From Arthrobacter sp. DNA4 (GTDB lineage Bacteria; Actinomycetota; Actinomycetes; Actinomycetales; Micrococcaceae), in the NCBI RefSeq assembly GCF_024362385.1, contig NZ_CP101466.1, positions 372,001-436,000 of the forward strand: a stretch of DNA of 64,000 bases, in the 5' to 3' direction. The notes under the pieces were generated by a model. It worked only from the letters and a program-made list of their open reading frames with translations, searched no databases and was not told the DNA's origin. Shown here in pieces: positions 33,295 to 41,810 of the stretch; positions within the stretch are counted from its first letter, which is position 1, and each line of letters begins with the position of its first letter. The position numbers and the translations under genes were made by a program.

Positions 33295-34507
33295 TTTCCT
33301 CTTTGCCCCGGACCACCCCCGCGTGGCGGACATCCGGGGGCTGGACGCCCGCGAATACGCCGAGGCGGCCAAGACCGATGCGTTCGCCGGGCCCATGATC
33401 GAGGGCTGGCGGAAGCTCTATCCCCAGCCGTTCACGGGCATCACCAGCGACGGCGTCCGCCGGGAGGGCCTGTATCCGCTGGCTCCTGCCCGGCCGGGGG
33501 AGGAAGCGCCCACGGCGGACATGGTGGCTGCGGCGCGGAAGCTGCTTGGCGCTGTCGCCGCGGACCAGGCCGGGAAGCTTTGCTACGCCGTGGACGCGCC
33601 GGAGTGGCAGAGCTGGGCCAACCCCGAATTCATGCAGCACGACACCGGACTCCGTTTGGACGAGGTTGCCGGTCCCGTGCGGGACGCGGTGTTGGGCGTG
33701 GTGGAGGCTTCGCTGAGCCCGGCCGGGTTTGAGCTGGTGCGGAACCTGATGCGGATCAACGGTTTCCTGGGTGATCTGGTGGAGCTGCCGCTGCTCATGA
33801 ACGAGTTCAGCTACAACTTCGCCCTCTACGGGGAGCCTTCCGAGACGGAACCGTGGGGGTGGCAGCTGTTTGGCCACCACGCGGCGCTGAACTGCCTGGT
33901 GGCCGGGACGCAGCTGGTGATCTCGCCGGTGTTCATGGGGGCCGAACCGGACATGATCGACGCCGGCCCGCACAAGGGTGTCAAGGTGTTCAAGGAGCGC
34001 ATCGCCCTGGCCCGGCAGCTGATGGCCGCCCTGCCCGCGGACCTGCGGTCCCGGGCCGTTGTTTATGCCGGGATGGTGGATCCGGCCATGCCCGAGGGGC
34101 GCCTCCACCCGGGCGACGAGCGGCACCTGGGCGGCTGCTTCCAGGACAACCGGGTGATCCCGTACGAGGGCATCCGGGTGGCCGAGCTGCCGGCCGGGGC
34201 CCGGGAATTGCTCGACGCGGTGGTGGAGGACTTCATCGCCTACCTTCCGGACGGTCCCCGTGCCGCCCGGCGTCGGGAAATTCAGGAGCACTATTCAGAG
34301 ACGTTCTTCAGCTGGATCGGCGGCTGGGAAGGGGAGGAGGCCTTCTACTTCCGGGTCCAGAGCCCGGTGGTGGTGCTGGAACTGGACCACCACACCGGCG
34401 TCTTCCTGGGCAACGATGAGCCCGCCCCCTTCCACATGCACACCGTGGTCCGCACCCCCAACGGCAATGACTACGGCCGCGAACTCGTCAGGCAAGCCAC
34501 TTCCTGA
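33272..34507 (+). CDS. DUF3500 domain-containing protein
   Basis: 411 aa of the DUF3500 family, which has no firm biochemical function. Characteristic stretches are PEFMQHDTGLRLDEV, LMRINGFLGDLVELPLLMNE, WGWQLFGHHAALNCL and the C-terminal LELDHHTGVFLGNDEPAPFHMH, where several conserved His may bind metal. The start is GTG 33272 with AGGAGCGCC upstream, inside the end of the monooxygenase. Such genes often lie beside monooxygenases and dioxygenases, so a hydrolytic or isomerising step in aromatic breakdown is plausible but unproven. Confidence 0.83.
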   Translation: MSTPSFRDFLFAPDHPRVADIRGLDAREYAEAAKTDAFAGPMIEGWRKLYPQPFTGITSDGVRREGLYPLAPARPGEEAPTADMVAAARKLLGAVAADQAGKLCYAVDAPEWQSWANPEFMQHDTGLRLDEVAGPVRDAVLGVVEASLSPAGFELVRNLMRINGFLGDLVELPLLMNEFSYNFALYGEPSETEPWGWQLFGHHAALNCLVAGTQLVISPVFMGAEPDMIDAGPHKGVKVFKERIALARQLMAALPADLRSRAVVYAGMVDPAMPEGRLHPGDERHLGGCFQDNRVIPYEGIRVAELPAGARELLDAVVEDFIAYLPDGPRAARRREIQEHYSETFFSWIGGWEGEEAFYFRVQSPVVVLELDHHTGVFLGNDEPAPFHMHTVVRTPNGNDYGRELVRQATS

Positions 34508-34553
34508 CCCACTCTCCACCCATCCACTCAGCAATCGATGGGTTTCAAAGACC

Positions 34554-34591
34554 AGAAGGCCCGGATTTCCTCTCGGAAGTCCGGGCCTTCT
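34554..34591. terminator. Bidirectional terminator between convergent operons
   Basis: AGAAGGCCCGGA (34554-34565) pairs with TCCGGGCCTTCT (34580-34591), with further pairing inside the loop (TTTCC/GGAAG). TGTGTT follows on the plus strand. It separates the DUF3500 stop from the dioxygenase stop. Confidence 0.85.
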
Positions 34592-34605
34592 GTGTTAACT
34601 GTGGG

Positions 34606-35676
34606 TTAGGGGATGTCCAGTGCTGCGCGGCGCTGCGGCGGCGGGCCGACGACGGTCAGGTCCATCTCGGCCTGGGCGCGCCCGAAGCCGTCCATGTCCA
34701 TGTAGGGCTCGCCGCCCTCGGTGTACATGTAGTCCTCCGTGGGTTCGTTGAAGTACTCGAAGAAGCCGTTGAACACCGAAGGGGTCAGGAAGCCCACCAT
34801 CTGGGTGTTGTGGGCATCGAGCGCGAATGAGTGGATGGTCCCGGCGGGGGCGTGCACAAAATCGCCCTTCGTCAGGAGCATCTCGCGGCCGTTGGCATAG
34901 AGCCACATCCGGCCCTCGGTGCAGAGGAAGTTCTCCGTGTGCTGGGAGTGGAAGTGAAGCGGGATATAGGGGCTCTTGGCGCCCTTGGTGTGCACAGCGA
35001 AGTAGTTGGAGCCGGTGTTGGCGGGCCGGGACAGGTAGGTGAACATAGTCTGGTAGCTGACCATCCGCTCACCCTCCCCGGCAGTGAGGAAGTACGGGCT
35101 CTGTGTGGGCGGCAGCCCGGCGTCGTGCTTGAACGACGGCGCCACCCGCTCAACGTCTGGGAACGTGATGCCAAACTCGGCACCCACCTCGGCCTGCTCC
35201 TGCAGGCTGGCCTTGTGGCCAGGGCGCGCCGGCGGGACGTGCGAATCGATGGGCGTGCCCACCCGCTCGTAGTAGGCCTCGCCGCCGCCGGGGGTCATCC
35301 AGTTCAGGAAGCGGGTGTAGTGGCTGGCCATCCGGTAGGCGTGCGGCGTGTTGGGCGGGATGACCACGGAGTCGCCGGGGGTGAGGATGCGGCTCTCGCC
35401 CGGCAGCCAGACATGGAGGATCCCGTCGAAAACGTAGAGCGTCTTGTGCTCCACCGTGTGGCTGACAAACGGGGACTCAGCGCCCATGCCGCCGGAGATG
35501 TAGGCAGCGCTGAAGATGCCCCCGGTGTCGGCAGCGCGGGCGATGACCGTGACCAGCTGGCCGTTGATCTCGTAGCGCGCGCCTTCGCCCGAGGCCATGT
35601 AATACGGGACCGCCTCGCCGGGCAGCGCGTTGGCCACCGGGAGCTGCTTGTTCATTTCCTCAACGCTGAGGGACAT
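34606..35676 (-). CDS. Quercetin 2,3-dioxygenase-like bicupin
   Basis: 356-aa protein with two cupin domains. Domain 1 (about residues 40-150) has VSHTVEHKTLYVFDG and PPNTPHAYRMAS. Domain 2 (about 215-320) has LHFHSQHTENFLCTEG and APAGTIHSFALD. The His, His, Glu, His sets are those of quercetinases such as the Bacillus bicupin enzyme, which opens the flavonol ring with release of CO. Start ATG 35676 is preceded by a GGAAAG-rich stretch. It faces the esterase/FAH/monooxygenase operon across a shared terminator. Pirin-like or isomerase bicupins are less likely alternatives. Confidence 0.85.
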   Translation of the reverse strand: MSLSVEEMNKQLPVANALPGEAVPYYMASGEGARYEINGQLVTVIARAADTGGIFSAAYISGGMGAESPFVSHTVEHKTLYVFDGILHVWLPGESRILTPGDSVVIPPNTPHAYRMASHYTRFLNWMTPGGGEAYYERVGTPIDSHVPPARPGHKASLQEQAEVGAEFGITFPDVERVAPSFKHDAGLPPTQSPYFLTAGEGERMVSYQTMFTYLSRPANTGSNYFAVHTKGAKSPYIPLHFHSQHTENFLCTEGRMWLYANGREMLLTKGDFVHAPAGTIHSFALDAHNTQMVGFLTPSVFNGFFEYFNEPTEDYMYTEGGEPYMDMDGFGRAQAEMDLTVVGPPPQRRAALDIP

Positions 35677-35804
35677 GGTTTCCTTCTTTCCAGTCGGTAA
35701 GCCCTTGCCGGAGCGTGACCTACATCATGGCTGTCCCACGCCCCCGGCCACGAGCCCTGATTCCATTAGTTGAAATCCGAACGTGGCCGGTCATCGTCCC
35801 CCTG

Positions 35805-36104
35805 CTACCCCTCACATTCCTTGCAGTACTTCTTGCCGTCCTTCTCACGGGCCAACTGGCTGCGGTGGTGCACCAGGAAGCAGGACATGCACGTGAATTC
35901 GTCTGCCTGCACCGGGACCACCTGGATGAGGAGTTCCTCGTTGGAGAGGTCGGCGCCGGGCAGCTCGAAGCTGTCCGCGAGATCCGTTTCGTCCATGTCG
36001 GGAGCGGCCTCCCGGCGGCCGGACTTGTCGGACTTCAGCTCCTCCAAGGCGACGTTCGGCTCTTCCTCGGGAGTCACCCGCGGAGCGTCGTAGTCAACTG
36101 ACAT
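35805..36104 (-). CDS. DUF4193 zinc-ribbon protein
   Basis: 99-aa acidic actinobacterial protein. The N-terminal half is disordered and rich in Asp and Glu, and the C-terminal part holds two CxxC pairs (FTCMSCFLVHHRSQL, then KKYCKECEG) that should bind zinc. The start at 36104 (MSVDYDAP) is chosen; the frame to 36278 is not family sequence. DUF4193 genes are highly conserved in actinobacteria and often thought to be regulatory, as members resemble RNA-polymerase-binding zinc-ribbon proteins. Its function is not established. Confidence 0.88.
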   Translation of the reverse strand: MSVDYDAPRVTPEEEPNVALEELKSDKSGRREAAPDMDETDLADSFELPGADLSNEELLIQVVPVQADEFTCMSCFLVHHRSQLAREKDGKKYCKECEG

Positions 36105-36132
36105 GTGGTGTGTTCTCCTGTCCAGCTGCTGA

Positions 36133-36152
36133 TGTCCAGATTGTTCTGGACA
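36133..36152 (-). promoter_or_regulatory. Inverted repeat upstream of DUF4193 gene
   Basis: TGTCCAGA (36133-36140) and TCTGGACA (36145-36152) are exact complements with TTGT between. It lies between the GH15 stop and the DUF4193 start, so it is either a terminator of the former or an operator of the latter. Confidence 0.5.
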
Positions 36153-36177
36153 GATCGACAACGCCGGATGGGCGCAA

Positions 36178-38097
36178 CTAATTCCCATTCCGGATGTTGC
36201 TGTTTTCCCGCAGGGCCAGCGCGGCCTGCACCAGGGCGGCGTGGGTGAGGGCCTGGGGGTAGTTGCCCAGGAAGGCACCGGAGGCGGGATCCAGTTCCTC
36301 GCTGAAGAGTCCCAGCGGGGAGGCCAGGTCCAGCAACGCCCGGAAGGTCTCCACCGCCTCCCGGCCCCTGCCCGTCAGGGCCAGGGCCTGCACCAGCCAG
36401 AAGGAACAGGGCAGGAAGGCGCCCTCACCGCCCTCCAGCCCGTCCTGGCCGGGCGGATACCGGTACAGGAGGGGCCCGCCCGCGCCGAGCTCGGCCCGCA
36501 CCGCGTCAACGGTTTGGCGGACCACGTCAGCGTCCGGGTCCTCCAGCCCAATCAGCGGAAGGACCAGCAATGCCGCGTCCAGGTCTGCCGACCCATAGGT
36601 CCGCGTGTAGGTGCCCCGCACGGGGTCGATGCCCAGGCTCCGGACTTCGGCGCCCAGCTGGTCCCTCGCGGACAGCCAGCGCTGCCGCTGCCGCGCGCCC
36701 AGGTGGTGGGTGGCACCGATGCGCAGCGCCCGGTCCAGGGCGAGCCACGCCATGAGCTTGGAGTGGACGTGGTGGGCGGCATCATCCCGGATTTCCCAGA
36801 TCCCTGCATCCGGGGCGGCCCAGGACGCCGCCACCCTGTCGGCGAAACCGCGCATGGCCCGCCACGTCTCCGAGTACAGCCGGTGCCCGCCCTGCACCAG
36901 CACCCAGGCGGCGTCCAGCACCCAGCCGTAACCGTCCAGCTGGTGCTGCCCGGCCGCCCCGTTGCCCGTCCGCACCGGTACGCTCCCCAAATATCCAGGC
37001 CAGCCGCGCAACTCGTGCTCGCGGGGGACCGGCCGACCGGACAGTGTGAGCAGCGCCGGAAGCCGTGGCCGCTGGAGCCGGCTGGCGTGCAGCAGCCAAC
37101 CGAAGAAGTTCCGGGCCACATCCGTCTTGCCCGCGTGCAGGAACGCGGCCACGCCGATGCTGGCGTCCCGCGGCCAGGCAAACCGGTAGTCCCAGTTCCT
37201 GATGCCGCCCGGATTTTCGGGCAGCGACGTGGTGGGTGCGGCCACTGGAGCCCCGGACGGTGAATAAGTGAGCAGCCGCAGGGTGAGCAGGCTCCGCAGG
37301 ACCTGGCCGCGGAACGGGATGTCGGCGTCCACCTCCCCGGACCAGGCTTCCCACCGTTGCTCGTCCTCAAGCACCAGGTGCCAGGCCGCCTCGGGGTCCA
37401 CGTGAATCAGCGGCTCGCCGTAGGCAATGGACAGGACCAGGGTCACCGGGTTGCCGGGCTGCACCACCAGCGTCTGTTCTTCGCCGTCGGGGAGCGGGCA
37501 CCCCTCGCTGGAGCCCAGCGCTATGGCCAGCGGTCCCCATTCGCACACCAGGTCCCGCGCCCGCCGGCTGATCCGTGGCACGCGGTGGGTTTCACCCAGG
37601 CGTGGAGTGAAGCGGACGACGGCGGCTGCCGGGCCGCCGTGGGCGGTGAGCCGGCGCACCAGGAGCGTTGTGGGCAGCAGGGCTCCGGAGACTTCGGCCA
37701 CCATCGCTTCGGTGAGCGTCAGCCGGGCCCCGCCCGCGGACCATGTCGTTTCCAGTGTTGCCGTATTCCCGCGGTAATGGCGCTGGAGCAGGTGGGCGGG
37801 GCCGGCGGGTCCGGCGACGAACTGGCCCGCTTCCGTTCCTCCCAGCAGGGCGCCGAAGATTGGCTCGCCGTCGAACGCCGGAGCGCACATCCAATCCACC
37901 GACCCCTTGGAGGACACCAGGGCGGCCGTCCTGGTGTCGCCGAGCATGCCGTAGTCGGCGATGGCAGCGGGCTGCCAGGGCCTTGGTTCGCGCGTGGGGA
38001 CGGGGGAGGGGGCGACGGCGGGGTGCCGCTTTGGCGGCCCGGTCACGGAAGGTTCTTCCATCGAAGGGCGGGGCTTCCGCTCGAATGCGATGCTCAC
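36178..38097 (-). CDS. Glycoside hydrolase family 15 protein (glucoamylase/trehalase type)
   Basis: 639-aa cytoplasmic enzyme. After a Pro-rich N-terminal tail (about 1-45) comes the beta domain (GSVDWMCAPAFDGEPIFGAL) and then the (alpha/alpha)6 barrel. Conserved barrel motifs are NWDYRFAWPRDAS, PREHELRGWPGYLGSVPVR, QLDGYGWVLDA, the general-acid Glu in GIWEIRDDA and the base Glu in SEELDPASGAFLGNYPQA. Bacterial GH15 proteins of this type hydrolyse alpha-1,4 glucans, or trehalose in the actinobacterial trehalase branch; sequence alone does not decide. It sits 10 bases after a small membrane protein gene on the same strand. Confidence 0.9.
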   Translation of the reverse strand: MSIAFERKPRPSMEEPSVTGPPKRHPAVAPSPVPTREPRPWQPAAIADYGMLGDTRTAALVSSKGSVDWMCAPAFDGEPIFGALLGGTEAGQFVAGPAGPAHLLQRHYRGNTATLETTWSAGGARLTLTEAMVAEVSGALLPTTLLVRRLTAHGGPAAAVVRFTPRLGETHRVPRISRRARDLVCEWGPLAIALGSSEGCPLPDGEEQTLVVQPGNPVTLVLSIAYGEPLIHVDPEAAWHLVLEDEQRWEAWSGEVDADIPFRGQVLRSLLTLRLLTYSPSGAPVAAPTTSLPENPGGIRNWDYRFAWPRDASIGVAAFLHAGKTDVARNFFGWLLHASRLQRPRLPALLTLSGRPVPREHELRGWPGYLGSVPVRTGNGAAGQHQLDGYGWVLDAAWVLVQGGHRLYSETWRAMRGFADRVAASWAAPDAGIWEIRDDAAHHVHSKLMAWLALDRALRIGATHHLGARQRQRWLSARDQLGAEVRSLGIDPVRGTYTRTYGSADLDAALLVLPLIGLEDPDADVVRQTVDAVRAELGAGGPLLYRYPPGQDGLEGGEGAFLPCSFWLVQALALTGRGREAVETFRALLDLASPLGLFSEELDPASGAFLGNYPQALTHAALVQAALALRENSNIRNGN

Positions 38098-38107
38098 GGC
38101 TGCCTGC

Positions 38108-38584
38108 TCACAGCGCCCTCAGCAGAAGCCCCAGCACGGCCCCGTAGGCGACATGCGCCACGATGGCTACCGCCGGTGTCTGGATGCCGTAATTCAAACC
38201 CAGCAGTCCCGGTGGCTCCAGCACGGCGGTAGTGGACAGGCCCGCGCGGGTGGATGCCATCCTCGGGTGGACACCGGGCAGCAATGGCAGGATGACCGTC
38301 AGGGCCACGGCTACGTGCAGCAGGCCCAGCAGCGCGCCGATCCACCAGGTTGCCCTGCCCAGGAGGGAGAACGCCGCGGCATAACCGAGGGCAAACACCT
38401 GGTAAGCAGCCAGATGGATGAAGAAGCCGGCAACACGGGCCCGGTCGGGATCAGGCGTCACCAGGGTGCCCAGGACCAGAGGCAGGTCGAGCCGGGTCAG
38501 GCTTACCATCTGGGCCGCGATCATGATGACCGTCAGTGCGGCGGTAGCCAGGAGCCCGAACAGGTCCCATCCTTGCCAGTCCAT
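38108..38584 (-). CDS. Small integral membrane protein upstream of GH15 gene
   Basis: 158 aa with four predicted helices: LFGLLATAALTVIMIAAQM, FFIHLAAYQVFALGYAAAF, WWIGALLGLLHVAVALTVIL and AVAIVAHVAYGAVLGLLL. A His in the second and another in the third and fourth helices are notable. I recognise no named family with certainty. The start at 38584 (MDWQGWD) is chosen because the frame beyond crosses the promoter palindrome. It is translated just ahead of the GH15 gene, with a 10-base gap, so they share a transcript, although no functional link is evident. Confidence 0.72.
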   Translation of the reverse strand: MDWQGWDLFGLLATAALTVIMIAAQMVSLTRLDLPLVLGTLVTPDPDRARVAGFFIHLAAYQVFALGYAAAFSLLGRATWWIGALLGLLHVAVALTVILPLLPGVHPRMASTRAGLSTTAVLEPPGLLGLNYGIQTPAVAIVAHVAYGAVLGLLLRAL

Positions 38585-38878
38585 GTCATGCCGTCCAGCC
38601 CTGGTCGTTCTAAAAAAGATTATCTTGAATTTAGAAGCATCCGCGGAGGTTGTCAAGAGTGAGCGCGGGCCAGCACACCCGCTCCCCGATTCCGAGGGCC
38701 TGATGGCGTTGTTAACGCCCTTGATTACGCCATTGAGACGCCGCGGCACGTGAATGTTGGCATGCTTGAGCTCATGCCCATCTTCCAGGTCCCGGGCGGC
38801 CTGACCTTTGACCGCCGCGAGCCCACTGCCTGACGTCCGCCCGCACTTCAACCACCACCAACCGATAGGTCCCCGCCA
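38585..38878. promoter_or_regulatory. Divergent promoter region with AT-rich palindrome
   Basis: TTCTAAA (38608-38614) and TTTAGAA (38630-38636) enclose AAGAT-T-ATCTT (38616-38626), itself a palindrome. The half TATCTTGAATT resembles redox- or quinone-responsive MarR operators. A second repeat GGCGTT-GTT-AACGCC is at 38705-38719. The region separates the membrane protein/GH15 unit from the hydroxyacid dehydrogenase operon. Confidence 0.55.
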
Positions 38879-39832
38879 ATGCAGCATGTGCACACCGTCA
38901 GCTTTCCCGATTCCCAGCTCCTGGCCGACCTGTCGCCGCTTCCCGGAAGCCTGCGCGGGGTTGTCTGGGACATGAAGGAGGCCCCCGGTGGGGACCTGGG
39001 CAGGATCGACGGCGTCATCCTGCCGTACATCAACGCCGGGGAAGTGCTGGGTTCCCTGGGCAAGGTCCCGGACCTCAAGTTCGTGCAGACGCAGTCAACA
39101 GGGTACGACGGCGTGTGCGAGGCCGCCGGTCCGGGCGCCGCGGTGGCAAACGCCTCGGGCGTCCATGCAGCTGCCACCGCGGAGCTGGCCGTGGGCCTCA
39201 TCCTCGCCAAGCTGCGGGGGATCGACCAGGCTGTCAAGGACCAGCAGGCTGAAAGCTGGAGGCCGCAACGCCGCCAGTCCCTGGCCGACCGCAAGGTCCT
39301 GCTGCTGGGCATCGGCGGGATCGGCAAGGAACTGGCCCGCCGCCTGGAACCCTTCGAGGTCACCATCACCCGGGTGGGAAGCACGGCCCGCACGGACGCC
39401 GACGGGCAGGTTCACGGCCCGGACGAACTGGTGGCCCTCGCCGCGGACCACGACATCCTGGTCTCCGTCCTGCCCCTGAACGACAACACCCACGACCTGG
39501 TGGGCCGGGACGTCCTGGCCGCCCTGCCCGACGGAGCCCTGGTAGTGAACGTGGGCCGCGGCGCCGTCATCAGCACCGAGGCGCTGACCCGCGAAGTGGT
39601 CTCCGGCCGCCTCCAGTGCGCCATCGACGTGGTCGATCCCGAGCCGCTTCCCGCCGGCCACCCTCTGTGGTCCGCGGAGAACGCCCTCATCACCCCGCAC
39701 GTGGGCGGCAACGCCTCGGCCTTTGAGCCCCGAATCCTGAAACTCCTGAAACAGCAGCTCGAGGCCCTGGCGACAGGCCAAACCCCGGACAACCTGGTGC
39801 AGCAGGGACCCTTTCAGCAGGGCCCGTTCTAA
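38879..39832 (+). CDS. D-isomer-specific 2-hydroxyacid dehydrogenase
   Basis: 317-aa NAD-dependent enzyme. The cofactor motif is LLGIGGIGKELARRLE (about residues 142-157). The catalytic triad is visible as Arg in VNVGRGAVISTEAL, Glu in DVVDPEPLPAGHPLW and His in ITPHVGGNA. It reduces or oxidises a 2-hydroxy/2-keto acid, possibly 2-ketogluconate given the idonate-type genes behind it. The C-terminus ends in a tandem QQGPFQQGPF, coded by a short duplicated DNA stretch. It is followed at 64 bases by the SDR gene. Confidence 0.88.
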   Translation: MQHVHTVSFPDSQLLADLSPLPGSLRGVVWDMKEAPGGDLGRIDGVILPYINAGEVLGSLGKVPDLKFVQTQSTGYDGVCEAAGPGAAVANASGVHAAATAELAVGLILAKLRGIDQAVKDQQAESWRPQRRQSLADRKVLLLGIGGIGKELARRLEPFEVTITRVGSTARTDADGQVHGPDELVALAADHDILVSVLPLNDNTHDLVGRDVLAALPDGALVVNVGRGAVISTEALTREVVSGRLQCAIDVVDPEPLPAGHPLWSAENALITPHVGGNASAFEPRILKLLKQQLEALATGQTPDNLVQQGPFQQGPF

Positions 39833-39895
39833 CGGCCGCCGCGATCTCATGCAGGCAGCGGTACGAAACAACAATGAAGAGGAAGTAACCAGGAC

Positions 39896-40666
39896 ATGAC
39901 AGGGCTTTTTGATCTTACGGGGCGCGTAGCCCTGGTCACCGGTTCGAGCAGGGGCATCGGTTCGGCCCTTGCCAAGGCATTGGCCGACGCCGGAGCAACA
40001 GTAGTGCTGAACGGCGTCAACCCCGAGCGGCTCAAGGACGCCGAAGCGGCCATGGCGGCAGGTTTCCCGCCGGGCCGAATCCACAGCGTGGCCTTCGACG
40101 TCACCGACGACGATGCTGCCGCCCGCAGCATCCGCTGGATCGAGGACAACGTAGGGCCGCTCGAGATCCTGGTGAACAACGCCGGTATCCAGCACCGCGT
40201 CCCCATGCTTGAGCTGGACGTGGCGGACTGGGAACGCGTCCTCTCCACGGACCTCACCAGCGCCTTCCTGGTGGGCCGCGAAGCCGCCCGGCACATGATC
40301 ACCCGGGGCCGCGGCAAGATCATTAACATCTGCTCTGTCCAGGCCGACCTGGCCCGCCCCACCATCGCCCCGTACATCGCGGCCAAGGGCGGGCTGCGGA
40401 ACCTCACCCGTGCCATGACCGCAGAATGGGCGGGCTCCGGGCTGCAGATCAACGCCGTTGCACCGGGCTACATCCACACCGAAATGACCCAGAACCTGGT
40501 GGATGACGAGGAGTTCAACTCCTGGATCCTCGGCAGGACACCCGCGCACCGCTGGGGCACCGTGGAGGATCTGGCCGGTCCCGTGGTGTGGCTGGCCTCG
40601 GACGGGTCCAACTTCGTGAACGGGCAGACCATCTTCATCGATGGCGGAATGACGGTGGTGGTCTGA
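39896..40666 (+). CDS. idnO: Gluconate 5-dehydrogenase-type SDR
   Basis: 256-aa classical short-chain dehydrogenase. The cofactor motif is VTGSSRGIGSALAKAL (residues 15-30), the NNAGIQHR strand is near 91, the Ser is in ICSVQADL, the Tyr-Lys pair is in PYIAAKGGLRN, and the tail ends GQTIFIDGGMTVVV. The pattern is that of IdnO, which interconverts 5-ketogluconate and gluconate. The next gene, an IdnD-type dehydrogenase, starts on its stop (ATGA), matching the idonate pathway order. Other sugar SDRs are possible. Confidence 0.86.
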   Translation: MTGLFDLTGRVALVTGSSRGIGSALAKALADAGATVVLNGVNPERLKDAEAAMAAGFPPGRIHSVAFDVTDDDAAARSIRWIEDNVGPLEILVNNAGIQHRVPMLELDVADWERVLSTDLTSAFLVGREAARHMITRGRGKIINICSVQADLARPTIAPYIAAKGGLRNLTRAMTAEWAGSGLQINAVAPGYIHTEMTQNLVDDEEFNSWILGRTPAHRWGTVEDLAGPVVWLASDGSNFVNGQTIFIDGGMTVVV

Positions 40667-41742
40667 TGGCACCGTCCCTTGATGTCGCATTGCCCGCCAC
40701 CGGTCCGGCGCTGGTGGCCCATGCCGCCGGCGACCTGCGGATCGACGAGGTCCCGCTGCCCCTGCCCGCAGCCGACGAAGCGGTGGTCGAGGTCCGCTAC
40801 GGCGGCATCTGCGGTTCCGACCTGCACTACTGGCTGCACGGTGCGGCGGGGGAGTCCATCCTCAAGGCGCCGCTGGTCCTGGGGCACGAAATCTCCGGGA
40901 CCGTGGTCCGGGCCGCGGCCAACGGTACCGGGCCGCAGGCAGGGACCGCCGTCGCCGTCCACCCGGCAACGCCTGGTCCAGGCGCCGCGCGCTATCCGGA
41001 GGACCGGCCCAACCTGTCCCCTGGCTGCACATACCTGGGCAGCGCCGCCCGCTACCCGCACACCGACGGCGCCTTCAGCCGCTACGTCACGCTGCCCGTC
41101 CGGATGCTCCGCCCGCTCCCGGACAGCATCGACCTGCGCACCGCGGCCCTGATCGAACCCGCGTCCGTGGCCTGGCACGCCGTGTCCCGCGCCGGTGACG
41201 TCCGCGGGAAAACCGCGCTGGTCATCGGCTCCGGCCCCATCGGCGCCCTCACCGTCGCCGTCCTCAAACGCGCCGGCGCCGCCCGCATCACCGCCGTCGA
41301 CCTCCATCCCAAGCCGCTGGAGATCGCCACGGCCGTCGGCGCGGACCAGGTCATCAACGCCGCGGACACCGCAGCCATCGCCGCCGTCGAGGCCGACGTC
41401 GTGATCGAATCCTCCGGCAACCACCACGGCCTTGCCTCCGCCATCAACGGCGCGGTCCGCGGCGGGACTGTGGTGATGGTGGGCCTGCTGCCAGCCGGCA
41501 TGCAGCCGGTGCCCATCTCGCTGGCGATCACCCGCGAACTGCAGCTGCTCGGCTCGTTCCGCTTCAACGACGAGATCGATGACGTGATCACGGCCCTCGC
41601 CGACAGATCCCTGCACATCGAGCCCGTCATCACCCACGAATTCCCGCTGGCCGACGCCCTCCACGCCTTCGAAGTCGCCAAGGACTCCACCAGTTCCGGC
41701 AAGGTGCTCCTCTCTTTCGGCGATGAGGGGCAGGCCCAATGA
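40666..41742 (+). CDS. idnD: L-idonate 5-dehydrogenase-type zinc alcohol dehydrogenase
   Basis: 358-aa medium-chain dehydrogenase. Catalytic zinc ligands are visible in GICGSDLHYWLHG and LVLGHEISG, with Glu in LIEPASVAWHA. The cofactor motif is LVIGSGPIGALTVAVLKRAG. GSAARYPHTDGAFSRY matches the IdnD signature of the E. coli enzyme. The usual structural-zinc lobe with four Cys is reduced to one Cys (PNLSPGCTYLG), so the second zinc is probably lost. It would oxidise L-idonate to 5-ketogluconate for IdnO. The start overlaps the idnO stop. Confidence 0.85.
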   Translation: MAPSLDVALPATGPALVAHAAGDLRIDEVPLPLPAADEAVVEVRYGGICGSDLHYWLHGAAGESILKAPLVLGHEISGTVVRAAANGTGPQAGTAVAVHPATPGPGAARYPEDRPNLSPGCTYLGSAARYPHTDGAFSRYVTLPVRMLRPLPDSIDLRTAALIEPASVAWHAVSRAGDVRGKTALVIGSGPIGALTVAVLKRAGAARITAVDLHPKPLEIATAVGADQVINAADTAAIAAVEADVVIESSGNHHGLASAINGAVRGGTVVMVGLLPAGMQPVPISLAITRELQLLGSFRFNDEIDDVITALADRSLHIEPVITHEFPLADALHAFEVAKDSTSSGKVLLSFGDEGQAQ

Positions 41743-41762
41743 GGAGAACTTCTCCTGCGCGA

Positions 41763-41794
41763 AGGTGGTAGGTAGACTGGTCTACCTACCACCT
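41763..41794. promoter_or_regulatory. 32-bp perfect palindromic operator
   Basis: Arms AGGTGGTAGGTAGAC (41763-41777) and GTCTACCTACCACCT (41780-41794) are exact 15-bp complements around TG. The core TAGAC-TG-GTCTA is a known type of TetR site. It ends 16 bases before the TetR start and covers a possible -10 TAGACT, so autorepression is likely. Confidence 0.9.
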
Positions 41795-41810
41795 CTGTGA
41801 GGAGTGAACT

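Noticed and set aside
38585..38893. N-terminal extension of the small membrane protein to 38893
   Set aside because: It crosses the AT-rich promoter and palindrome and adds non-membrane residues without homology.
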